Part shown: in pieces, positions 41,401-53,400 of the stretch | Layout of the letters: each line of letters begins with the position of its first letter | Numbering within the stretch: position 1 is the first letter of the stretch | Assembly (NCBI GenBank): GCA_949825025.1 | Contig: OX463778.1 | Coordinates: 13,106,171-13,170,170, forward strand | Length of the DNA: 64,000 nt | Reading direction: 5' to 3' | From: Siphlonurus alternatus | Lineage: Eukaryota; Arthropoda; Insecta; Ephemeroptera; Siphlonuridae | Translations under genes and position numbers: made by a program | The notes under the pieces: generated by a model | Told to the model about the DNA's origin: nothing | What the model saw: only the letters and a program-made list of their open reading frames with translations | Database searches by the model: none

Positions 41401-44400
41401 TTTTAACCCTGGTGCTAAACATGGTGCTAAACTATGAGCTTAACATGGTTAGCCCCTGATTTAGTACCATGTTTAGCACCAGGGTTAAAAATCGGGGCTA
41501 AAGTGGGGGTTAAAGTGCTTTGTGAATGTCCCCCATTATTTTCAGAAAATGTTTTGAAATTTAGGATGTTGACATTATACATTCTGTATATAAAAAACTC
41601 AAGACAGAGGACATCTGTGTTATTGATTATTCAAGAATTATGAATTAAAATGAATTGGGGCCACGTACGAGACAGCGCCCTATTTCAGTGTAATAATTAA
41701 TATAAGAGAAAGTTCACTAACAAAATAAGGGAGTTTTTTTTACATTAAATTAAAATTCTAAAATCACTACTATGTTTTCTTTAGTAAGAATTGCTTGGAT
41801 TTGTTTATTTTAGATTTATTTAGAAAAATGATTGTTTTTATTTTGCAGACTCTAACTCAAATTGAAAGAAAATTTTCACATATTGACCTACTATTCCTAT
41901 ATTCTTGTCACTTTAAAATCGTTTAACTGCAAAGATTCACTCAAATCCTTGCACGTTGCATGCACCACTATCATTTCTAATTTCCCAAAGCCATGAAGGG
42001 AATCTGTTGATAAATCTGATTATATTGAATGATTATAATTTCATAATAATTTAATATTATCCTCCCTCAAATATTGCAAATTTTATTCTCTTGAATTGAT
42101 AAAATACTACGATTATTTCATCAAGCATACGTTATAATGACGTTATGACAATTATTGAAACAATTCAGGTATGATGTATACTTCATAAAATAGTTGATAT
42201 GTTGGGTGAAGTATTGATTGCTGTCAACTAGTTTGTTTCCTTTAACTATTTTCCTCGAAATTAAAATAATAATAATAATAAATAAATAATGTATTTTTAT
42301 TCTATCCTTTAATTCATTTTCAAATACCTCCTAAAACATATTTTGCACCCTTTAGTGTTATAGAAATTGAGTAACTAATATTTATCTGTCTGATTTAAAT
42401 AAAAAGAACTGTACATTGCCAGCATATATTATACATGTTTTTTTATAATTTCTTTACTTAAATTGTTGAATTAGTATACCAATATGATATTAATGACACA
42501 TAGTGATGACTTACCAACTTTCTCGTCACTTGGGGCATCTGTACTTGACAAGGAGCGTCCAAGAGTACCTCGCTTGGCACCACCAGTTCCACTTCCCCCT
42601 CCACTGCCGCCACTTCCGCCTCCACGGTGCGCATGGTGCAGGGTTGAGGCGCGGGGGTTGAACTCGCTAGAGGGAGGAGCAGGAGGAGTTTCGGGTTCAT
42701 TAGCGTCTACATTTAGCGAGGGTGCAGCTGGCTGGGGGTCAGGCTCAGGGGTATACTCGAAGTACTGAGGCTCTTCGTTGATGCTGACTGCTCCAGCCTT
42801 GGCCCCTTCTTCATCTTCCCCCTCCTCGTCCTCTTCTTCTACCGTGGACGCACGTTGACACCTGAGGAAGAGACTCTGATCCTCATCCTCAGGTGAACAG
42901 AGTACGTCTCGTGGATCAGGACAACTCGCTTGTTTGGTCAGAACACGCCGTGGTGAGGACGAATGTTGCTGCTGTTGTTGTTGCTCCTCGTAATCAAGTT
43001 CACAACAACTGTTTTGTTGTCTCGTTAAATGATGTCTTGTTAAACCACCTGGATCAGGACAACTATTTTGTCTAACAAGAGAAAATCTTCGATCTCCCAT
43101 ATCAGGACAACTATTTTGTCTTCCAAAACTACTACGTCTTGAACTGCTTTCAAAACTACAGTGAATTTCAGTTTCTGCTCCACTACATTCGCTATCATAA
43201 CCATAATAATGATTTTGTCTCTGTTGTTTTGAAGTTAAAGCTGCAAGTTCATGTGGAAAACATCCACATTCTGGTTCGGGAGTAACATCAGGGAAAACTT
43301 TCATTGGTTGTTGATAATACTCCTCTTGGGTGCAGTAAGATGCATTTTCTGGGAAGTAATGCTGCACTTCACGATCTTCGCGACTCTGAGGGCCAAGGCC
43401 GGCGTTGTGCAACAAAATACCGTGGATCTGCATGGGACTTACGCTCTCAGCAGCGTGACTGGGCAACAGACTTAAGTAGCTTACTTCAACGGGGGGGTAG
43501 CGGGGACAGGAAGAATGTGTGCTAGCGTCATACAAGCCTCCAGAGGCATCGACGCTGCAGAAATAAAAAAATCATGCATGAAAAGAGGTAAGTTTTCATA
43601 TATCGTTAAAAAAAGAGGATATATTTATTTATTTCAATTAAGTATTGTAAAAATAAACAAAAAAAGTAATGAAAGCACAACTTGAATAAAAATTTAGTAT
43701 CATAGCTTCAAAATTGGCAAAATAAAAATAGAAAAAAAAATGTAATCAACGTCAATATTTTAATAATCAATATGTTAATAAGCTAAAATATTTTATTGGT
43801 TTATGATGAATTGATTTCATAAAAAATAACAAAAATACTTAAATTTAGACCTTCATAAGTACAAATTGAAGTGTAGAAGTTAATTTACCTTGTGAGCGTG
43901 CGCGAAGATCCGCGCGGTCGCTCGGACTGCGTAGAGAAGGCACTGCTGGTTACGGACACGACGCTCTCAAGGTCGCTGTCACCCAGATCGCCCGTCTCGC
44001 CCTTGTGAGCCGGGCCCCGCTCGCCCCCACTGCCACTACCACTGCCCCCGCCGTTACCACCTCCGCCACCGCCTCCGCGATGATGGTGGTGATGCCGCGT
44101 GGTGGGCGGAAGCTCGGCCGAGGAGTAGTGGCGACCCTCCGCCCAACCGCTTGGGGTCTGCCGGGGCGCCCACGAACGTTGTCGGAGAGCGCGGTCGTCC
44201 AGCTCCTGCAAACACAACGGTCAGCCTTGGAGACCACGCCCACTTTTCTACAGAATTTGAAGAACGTTTTATTCTCGACTGAAAAAACATTCAGACGAGA
44301 AAAGTCGATTTATATTGAATGTCGTAGAGCTCATTAAAGTTGAATTTTATACCATGTTGGTTCTACACTGTATTCTGACATTGGGAGTCTGAACTTAAAA

Positions 44401-47400
44401 ATAATTTATTTTAGAGTGCACGGAACTATATCGTGGATTCTTATATAATATATAGAAGCTTTAATTTATGTCTGAAAATTGTAAAATTTGAAAATGTTTT
44501 GTATTTCATGACTTCTTTTTAACTCTCCAAAGTTGAAATGTTACAAATTGCAAAACATGTTAACTGATGTAAGCAATGTTAAAATACTATGAAATAAATT
44601 TTAAATTTAAATTTGTCTTAAAAATAATATTTCATATAACATATATATAATATAAAAATTAGATTCAATTATAAACCATCTTCTTTACGTTGGATTTAAT
44701 TAAATTTATTGGAGTAAAATAAAGAAATAAATTTATTTATTATATTTCCCTTGACCTTGATTATCTCAAGGTCATTGTTCTCCAAGTGACGTCACTACGC
44801 ACCTGCGCCATCTTGTCCCTCGAGGAGGTCCGAAGTCGGTGCGGGATCTGCGGCAGCTGGCGCTTCTTTGGCGAGCCGGTGGGCGTGGCTGTGGCCGAGT
44901 GGGACGTGTACCTGGACGAGCTGTAGTTTATCATCCTGTAACGACGAGGCAGTGAGGACGAGGTGGGATCAAACAAACTCTGACTTTACAACAAGCAACC
45001 TAAAAACCTGGCATTTAATTAGATAGACCCAATACATGTTTGTCTTCTAAGAAGTAAAAGAAGATTTTTTTTTGTTTTTTAAAATATAAATACTAGAATG
45101 AACTAAAATGTTCAATACATGAGATTTCTTGTATTAATTTACAGTGAATTTATACCAACATTATTTGATTTTACAAATAAAAATGGTATTTTTTTATGTA
45201 TAAATTTTAATATTTTTTTTTTCATTTTTAGTTATACGTTGGTTACGTTCTATCGAAAAATAAGGAATATTACGTGTTTTACGATACAGCTTTGTAATGT
45301 TACATTATAATTAATCGTGTTCTGATCGAGTATATATGATATATTGTATTTTTAAATGAGATTAGCAAAATTGCAATTAATTTCTGTGTATATGGGGGCT
45401 AAAATAGAAAATTTGAAAGATGTTGAAAAAAAATGCAGTTTTTACACTCTCCAACTGGAAGGGCTTGTGTATCCGGTATCACGTGACCTATTTTGTGACG
45501 TAATGGACAACTATCATAAAATTTATCACGATCTGACAAGTCTCACCTTGCTTCTGGTGGCGACAGCGAGCGGTGACTGTGGCCCGAGTGCTCAAGGTGG
45601 CCGGCTCTGCGAGGACTCTTGGAGCGCGAGCGTGAGTGCAGGCTGGGAGAGTCAGTGGGCGCGGCCGAGTGAGAGCGTTGTCTGTTGCCCGAACCCGCGG
45701 GAGACACGTGGTGCTGAACGGGGGCCACCGAGTGCCGGGGGTCCACCATCCCAGAGTGGTGCAGCATCTCTCCCTGTAACAATGGAAGAACGTTAGTTCC
45801 CTCTGTGGTACTTTCATGGAGAAATTGTTAGTTCTTATAATATTTTATAATTGTCATTATTTACATATCAGTATTAGATAATAAAGGAGAAACGACATAG
45901 ATAAATTGACATAAATTTTAACATAAATGGCCTGTGATGTTAACATTTATATTAAGGGTTAAGGGAAGTGTGCATGTTTTTGTTTTGCTTTGTTTTTTTT
46001 TTCTTCACCAATAAAAAGAGCACACAAAGTTATGTACACTCCTCGCCTCTGAAAAGTTCCCTTCTGCAGCCTTGTTAATCAAAATATCTCGTAAGAAAAA
46101 AACACGACATGGTGAGTAACAAGCCTGTAGAAGGGAGCTTTTCAGAGGTTAGGAGTGTAATTTTATTTGTTTTTAAACAGTGTTGAAAACACTCACAGAC
46201 CACCATATTTCTACAAAACTTTTACTATAATATTTATTTTTTTTAATTATATTTATATTATTTAATGTTAAAAACGGTCTCCTGACGTTAATTATTATTC
46301 TAATAATTACTTATATTTTAGTTCAGCAGGTTGTAATAATTATAAGCAGTAGCAACAAAATATCATAAACCTTTCAAACTTGCAGAGCCATTGCCCCTGT
46401 ATTTTATGTAACCTGCTCTGTTTTGATGCTGAACTATTTGCCTAACCTCAATTGACAAAGGCGGGCATTTTTTTAAAGTACCGTATTACATTACAGCAAT
46501 TGTAACTCCACAGCAGAAACAGTACCTAATTAATAAAAAAGTTCTTAAATAATGATGCAACTTAAATTAATAATGTTTAATGTGACAAATTTAAGATTCT
46601 GTAATGGGAAAATATTGTCTTAAAAGTGCATGTAAACTTTAATTCGAGATCACCAGTGAGGTTAAAAAGGATTAAAATAAATATCCTCTATGCAGTAGAG
46701 CACAAATGAAACTGCCACATCTCTAGATGCAAAACTTGCTTATCTGCATGAGCTCCTGTAGGTTGAATGTAACGTTTTACGCACATGTTAGCTATTTTGT
46801 TTAAGCTTAAGCTGTTTAAGTTTCCATTTTTAAATTTAAAGTATATACCTAAATTACTTATATTACATTTAGGCATCTCTCCCAATGTATTGAGTCTTTA
46901 AGGGTAAGGTAACACGGATCAGCTGATCGACGTAGTTCCATTTGATTAACATGTAAACCTTAGCAAATTCACAAACATTCTGATTTTTTTTTGAGGTACA
47001 GATTTTAGTATCTAAAAGCCACAGAAAAAAAATTCAAAACAATTACACGAGCCGATTTTTTTAATTAAGTTTTTAATTTGGCTCTCTATGGGAAAGCCCT
47101 ATGCTGAAAATAATAATAAAAAAATAAATAAATAAAAAAATTGGTTCGAATAATTGTTTTGAAATTTTTTCTGTGACTTTTAGGTACTAAAATCTGTGAT
47201 CTCCTCTAAAAAATTTCAGAATGTTTGTGAATTTGCTAAGGCTTACATGTTAATAGAATGGGACTACGTCGATCATCTGATCCGTGTTACCTTACCCTTA
47301 ACTGAGACTTTAATATGCATGTCACCCACCTGGTAAGAGACGGCGCCCCGCTCCCCGCCACGAACCATCATGCCCGCTCGCTTGCGGCCTTGCGGGGACA

Positions 47401-50400
47401 TGTCCCTGCGCGATCTTCGCTCAGACATCTCCACCTCAGGAGGCGGGCTGCAACACACGACCCTAAGTGGTTAGTAAGTCATTGTGATGGTACACTTCTC
47501 AATGCAAAACATGTCCATTTTCAGGCGCGGATCCAGAAAAAAAAATTCGTAGGATGCCCTTTACATAGGGCCAATGTTGAAAAAAATATTGGAGTGGGGG
47601 AAATGCCTATATTGCCCATGTTAAAATGTTAAATCTAAAATTTCGGGGGAAGGGAAGGCCGCGGCCCCCCCCCCCCTCTGGATCCGTGCCTGTCCATATT
47701 GTATTAGACTAATGGTAGAAAATCATGTTGACGGTACAATGGTCCATATTTTCATTTTTATTTTCTGTTACATACAGAATATTATACCAATCATTCACCA
47801 TATAAAAAATATAAAAATTCAATGTAAAATCTGATTCATGACATTTGTAGAAGAAAAATTGTGAAATAAATACACTACATAGCACTAATTCATATTTTTG
47901 TATTTACTATTCAGGGAATAAAATGTTTTAAATATTACAAAAATGGTTCTAAATTAGAGACCAGTGCAATGTATTAAAGCAAGTATTGAAGTAAAATATA
48001 TATTAGTTGCCGCAGAACTAAAAAATAGCTAACATCAGTCCATAAACGTTTTGGAAGCTAGCAGACATTGAAAATATTGGAGATAAGTTGGTTTATTTAT
48101 TTTTGAAGTTATTGTAATTGTTGCGTAAAATTCATTAAAGCATTTTGTTTTAAAGGAGGGGAACCGCTTCAGCTTTTATATTTTTAATGTTTTATAAATA
48201 ATGTCAAACTTAATTGTGCACCAAAAAAATAGTCACCACCCTCCGCCTTCCACCAGTTCAGCAGTTGAAATTCAAAAAGCGCGCCAAAGAAAATTGGGGC
48301 TTATGACGTCAAGCGCAACCAATCGTTGATTTTGATGTCATAAGCCCCAATAGAGTATTGACCTCAAAATTTTTTATTGCAGAAATGGATAGAGCGTGTA
48401 AAGTTATGCTACCCTGATTTTTTTCAGATTTTTTAAAGCCTGGGAACTATTTTTAAAAAATTATTGAAAGTTATTTTTGTGACGTCACGAGACGCCGCTC
48501 CTTAAGAAAAAGATAGGACTTGCCGCCGCGTGACGTCACAAAAAGAACTTTCAATAATTTTTTAAAAATAGTTCCCGGGCTCTAAAAAATCTGAAAAAAA
48601 TCAGGGTAGCATAACTTTGCACGCTCTATCCATTTCTGCAATAAAAAATTTTTGAGGTCAATCATAGCCCTCCACCAGAGGGCTATGGGTCAATACTCTA
48701 TTTTCTTTGGCGCGCTTTTTGAATTTCAACTGCTGAACTGGTGGAAGGCGGAGGGTGGTGACTATTTTTTTGGTGCACAAGTAAGTTTGACATTATTTAT
48801 AAAACGTTAAAAATATAAAAGCTGAAGCGGTTCCCCTCCTTTAAAGATATGCATATGAGACTTATTAGATGAAAACAGTTTAAACGTCATTCAGGTAGAA
48901 GGTTTTTATCTAAATGAAATCACGAGAAGAAACCGAATTTTATTGAAAAGTGGATTATATTAAGTTAGGCTCCTCAATCCTCTATAATTATACAAATAAT
49001 GTGCATTCCAAGTGGATAATAAATTCAAAATTCCCTTTCATTAGATATTCAAACTTTATTTAGTATTATTTTCAAAAATACCCAATTCTTTAAATTCTAA
49101 TAAAGTAAACATTTGAATTTACACATTACGTGTGTTTGCTTCCCTCCAAATATCATATTATTTTTAAAAGAAAAACTATACAATCGGCGGATGTTTGCAG
49201 ATATCTTACCTGGAGGAACTACCAACGCTGGAGACGGAAGCACCGTCCAACCTGGCACCCCCACGACTCAGAATGGCATCGTCCAGGTCCGAAGTGTCCG
49301 AGTCGGAGAGACGCGAGGTGGTGGAGGGCGGAGACAGGTGGTCCAGCGAGTCGGGGTCAGCCAGCAGGCGTCGCTGTTGCTGTGGGACAAAGTACTGGAG
49401 CTCAGAGGGGAGTGAGGTTAATGGACAACCTGCATTGAGTTTTGTTGTAAATTTAGATACAGGAACTCGAGTGAATCTTTTTCAGATTATTTTGAAGACT
49501 GTGTGATGCAAAACGATGTGACTTCATAGCCATATATACCATGAAAAAAGATTTAATACACAACATACACAAAACACTTTATAGGGGGTATTCAAAAAGG
49601 ACTTAGCATAGATTTCGTAGATTTTATCCCAGAATTTTTAGTACCAAAAAGTGGTATCAAATCGAGAACGAAATGTAGTACTAAATATGGTACTAAAAAT
49701 TTACAAATTTCTGAGATAAAATCTATGCTAAGTCCTTTGTGAATACCCCCTGTTACATGATTAACATGCCTGAGTTGAAATAAATTTCAACTTTTCTTCG
49801 CTATTAATCTCTCCTCGCTCGTCTTTTGTTCTCTTATTTTGCACCATTTTAGAGGAAAAAAAGAGGGAAGGAGGGAAAAAGACGAGATTACGTATTATTC
49901 CTCTTCTTGAGCATAAGATGTTAGAAATATTGTCTTCATTTTATCTTCACCTTGAGCGAAGAGGATATAAGATATGTTTTAGAGGTAAAAAGATTAGGTT
50001 TAGACTTTTAAAGGATGAGTTGAGGGTGACTATGTTGTCACACTAGTATTTCTTCTTGATTTTGAGGGAGATAAGGACTTTGACAAATCTCGAGGTCCTC
50101 TATATGATTTATGCAATAAAAGACCATGCAAATTGTCAAAATCTAATGTACGACATAGTCATACTTAAATATGACAAACTTTTCCTGCTGATCTGACCAT
50201 AAATATTGTGAAGAGATAATGCATACTTATGGCTAGGAAGCCATCAGACTGTGTCATAGTCTATTGATCTGTTGAAGATTAAAGAAAGCGGATGTCTTTT
50301 TTCGTACCAACATGGATACATTTCAGAGTAAGCAAGGAACCTGCAGTCTTTATAACAGATTATTTGCAGTGCAAGTCCACATTCTACAGTGTTTCCTCGC

Positions 50401-53400
50401 TTCTTTCATATTTTCGTAATTTATGTTTTCTAATTTAGAAAGGAATTCTCTAAAATAATTTTATTTTATTAGCTTCTTAAAGCTATACTTCATTATTTTA
50501 TATACGTGTGTTCATGAAAATTCAACTGTCAACTATTGTTGTCTATAATTTATATGAGTTGGATACAAGAGCTTTTTTTTTGCTCTTTATAATAAATAGC
50601 GTTGGTTTCTTAATGTTTTTAAAACAGATTTCGTAATACATGGAAAACATCTAGAAATATTGCACAACATGTAAGACAGTTCCCAATGACGGTTTTTCCC
50701 ATTGTCAGTCTAATTTTGTTACATGTCTATGTCACCACAACGAAGGGGGGGGGGGGATCCGATACTCCGGACAGTGGGGGTTAATGAAATAAAAGCATAT
50801 CGGTGTGACAATTTGAATGACCCTGATTTAATTATCTCGCCATCCATCATAATTAACAAACACAAATCCGCACATTCAAACCCTACTACAATAAAATTTA
50901 CTAATGCAATGCTTTAAAACTATATATCAACTATTATTATTTTTAACCTTGGTGTTTAAGTTCTACACATCATTTCATTTACGTCTACAAATGATTTTTA
51001 AAATGAAAATTAACACCCGTATTTATTTTAATTTTTTTTATTAATGTTATTTTTTTGTAGTGAGTGCAACTCCAAGTGCAAAAAATGCTAAAGAAGTTAC
51101 CAATATTTTTGGAGAAAAACTGATCAGAGGTTGCTTCAACAAGAAGATGTGTTCTACTCTAACTTGTTTCAGATGGCTTGAATACATAAATTTATGATAA
51201 ACAAAAGAAGGAAGAATACATATTAAATAGAAAACGGAAATTTTAATTCGAAATTAAAAAAGGAATAAAAATGTAATAATTATTAAAAACAATAAAAATT
51301 AGACTGTTTGAAACATAATTTTTTAAACAAAATAATTTTTACAAAGGATATAGCAGCCAATTTGCCAAGAATCATAATTATTGTCAGTTGATCCGATGCT
51401 ATAGTTTGCTATAGTTTCATGCATGTGTATGAATGTTATGTACATTCATATATATCAAATTATCATGTACTGCCATGTAAGAGCAAATGAGAATACCAGT
51501 AAAAATATAAGATAACTTAGTTGATGTATTTTTTTTTTTTTGCTATAGATGCGTTTGAGATCCCAAATACTAGACAGCAGTACCGCATGGACACTTTATG
51601 CCCCAACCCCCTTCCTAGCTAAATTGGTCGCGGTATTGGGGAAAAATAAATTAGACAAGATTGACTTTTTTTTCACCCACCCACTTCTTATGCCCCCCCC
51701 CCCGCCCCTTCTCCTCCTGCTGGACAGTGAACGACCCTACCTGGTTCTCCAGGACCTTTGACCCCTGCTAATGTGTGTTATTACCGGGTGGTGGGCAGGC
51801 AAGATGTCCTCGTGGGCAGAGAGGTAGTACCACTCTGGCTCCTCGTCCAGCGGCGCCACCGTCAGTTCGATCACCACCTGCACACACAGAGACACTCAGA
51901 GCGGTGGCAAAATACCAAACTAAAGGGAGTATACTTTCCAATAACAGCTAGAGGAAATTATTTCAGATATAATTGGTTCAAAATCAAAACTTATCAATAT
52001 GCATTAACCAATAACTAAATAAAAAATACATTTACAAATATAATATATATATATGTTAAATTGTTAAATGGCTATTTTCTATTTCCTGATTTCTGATTTT
52101 TATTCATAATATTTCAACACAAACCTTTAAATTTAACCTTATTACGGTACCACATTATAAATTATCGACTCTCTATTAAATGCTGTGGAATAAAATTTTA
52201 ACATGAATATTCATTCCGAAACATAAAGCCAATATACATGTGGTATAATTTTGCTTCATGTAGGAAATTTTATTATAAATAATTATGATGCAATATATTC
52301 TACATAAATGTTAAGATTTTTTTTGTGCTAAGTTCGGTGCAAAAGGAAATACAGTGTGATAAATTAAAAAATCCTTCAGGACTCTTTTCGAGTCAGCTGT
52401 TGGATTTTTAAGCAGCTGTTGTCAAGAAGGACTTAATTCGACACTTGTAGTAAGTACACACTAAAAAATATTCTTTCCTTGAGACAAAATTTGAATCCAA
52501 AATCTATAACGATTTGTATATAACTTAATGTGATACAAACTAATTTGGGTACATTATGGGATATCTCCTTTATAATGTTTTTAAAAACACGTAAATTGAA
52601 ATAATCCTGAAAGGAAATAACATTTTTTTTCTATTTTTTAAGGAGTTATCTAATATTACCTTGGGAGGAATTCATGTAAAAACTTTCTGAACTAACTAAG
52701 TATTACTGGGTATGGTTGAATCACAACACACACCTCTCCCAGGAAGTCATTGGCCCCGTAGCGTACGTAGTCCCACACGGTGATCTCAAGGATGCGCAGC
52801 TTGAGGTCTGCACGCCGCACCGCCGAGTACACAAAGGTCTGGTTCCAGCGGGGCTCAGTCGTGTTGGCAAGTGTCCGAGTCCGCCGCTTGGACTTCTCAC
52901 TGAAACCGAACACCGTAGTCAGTACCCACCGAGGATGCACAACGGGACACTGTGTGTTGAGATTTTTCTGTATAGGCAACCCGCTTCGTTTTAAAGTTTA
53001 ACAATATGCCTAGCCTCCTGGCGCTTTATGCTTTTGCTAGGACAGTACAATCGTCGTCTGAGAAAATTTCCATGTGCAGCCTTGTTAATTAATCACCATA
53101 CCCTGTTTCTAATCAGCTGTATTATCGTTGTGTTGTGCTGTTAATATTTCTATTATTATTTGATTTTGGACAAGACTAATGCTGTATTATAATAATTTAT
53201 TATTACTGTATTACCGCCAGTGGTCAAATTCAAATTCAAAATTCAAAATTCAAAATCTTTTATTATTTCCATTTTTTCCTACAATCATATTTCCATGTAC
53301 ATGTTATATGTTGAGGTTTATAGGACAAGTCAGTACTAGAGCTAAAGCAATCAAGAGTCATTTTTCAGAGCTTGAAGTCAATCATTTATAGTCAATGTAT

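Larger units (their letters stand above)
38166..42514. other. Rim introns around the alternative exons and exon 40686-40847
   Basis: AT-rich intronic DNA with (TAA)n/(ATA)n patches near 38985-39020, a CpG-rich TTAA foldback (40929-41145) and a GGGGG-ended foldback (41357-41534). No additional exon recognised. Confidence 0.55.

Noticed and set aside
41434..41643. Plus-strand frame of 69 codons
   Set aside because: Lies in one arm of the GGGGG-ended foldback and runs into AT-rich DNA.
43950..44337. Several frames overlapping Rim exon 43889-44205 in other phases and on the + strand
   Set aside because: Alternative readings of a Gly/His-rich GC-rich exon; only the minus-strand frame used above joins in phase with neighbours and has the SERPRG motif.
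51736..51784. Possible 24-nt microexon (phase 0, GSKVLENQ) just after Rim exon 51785-51877
   Set aside because: The intervening intron would be only about 20 nt, too short to splice; also considered as a read-through donor, but that breaks the phase into exon 49210-49400.
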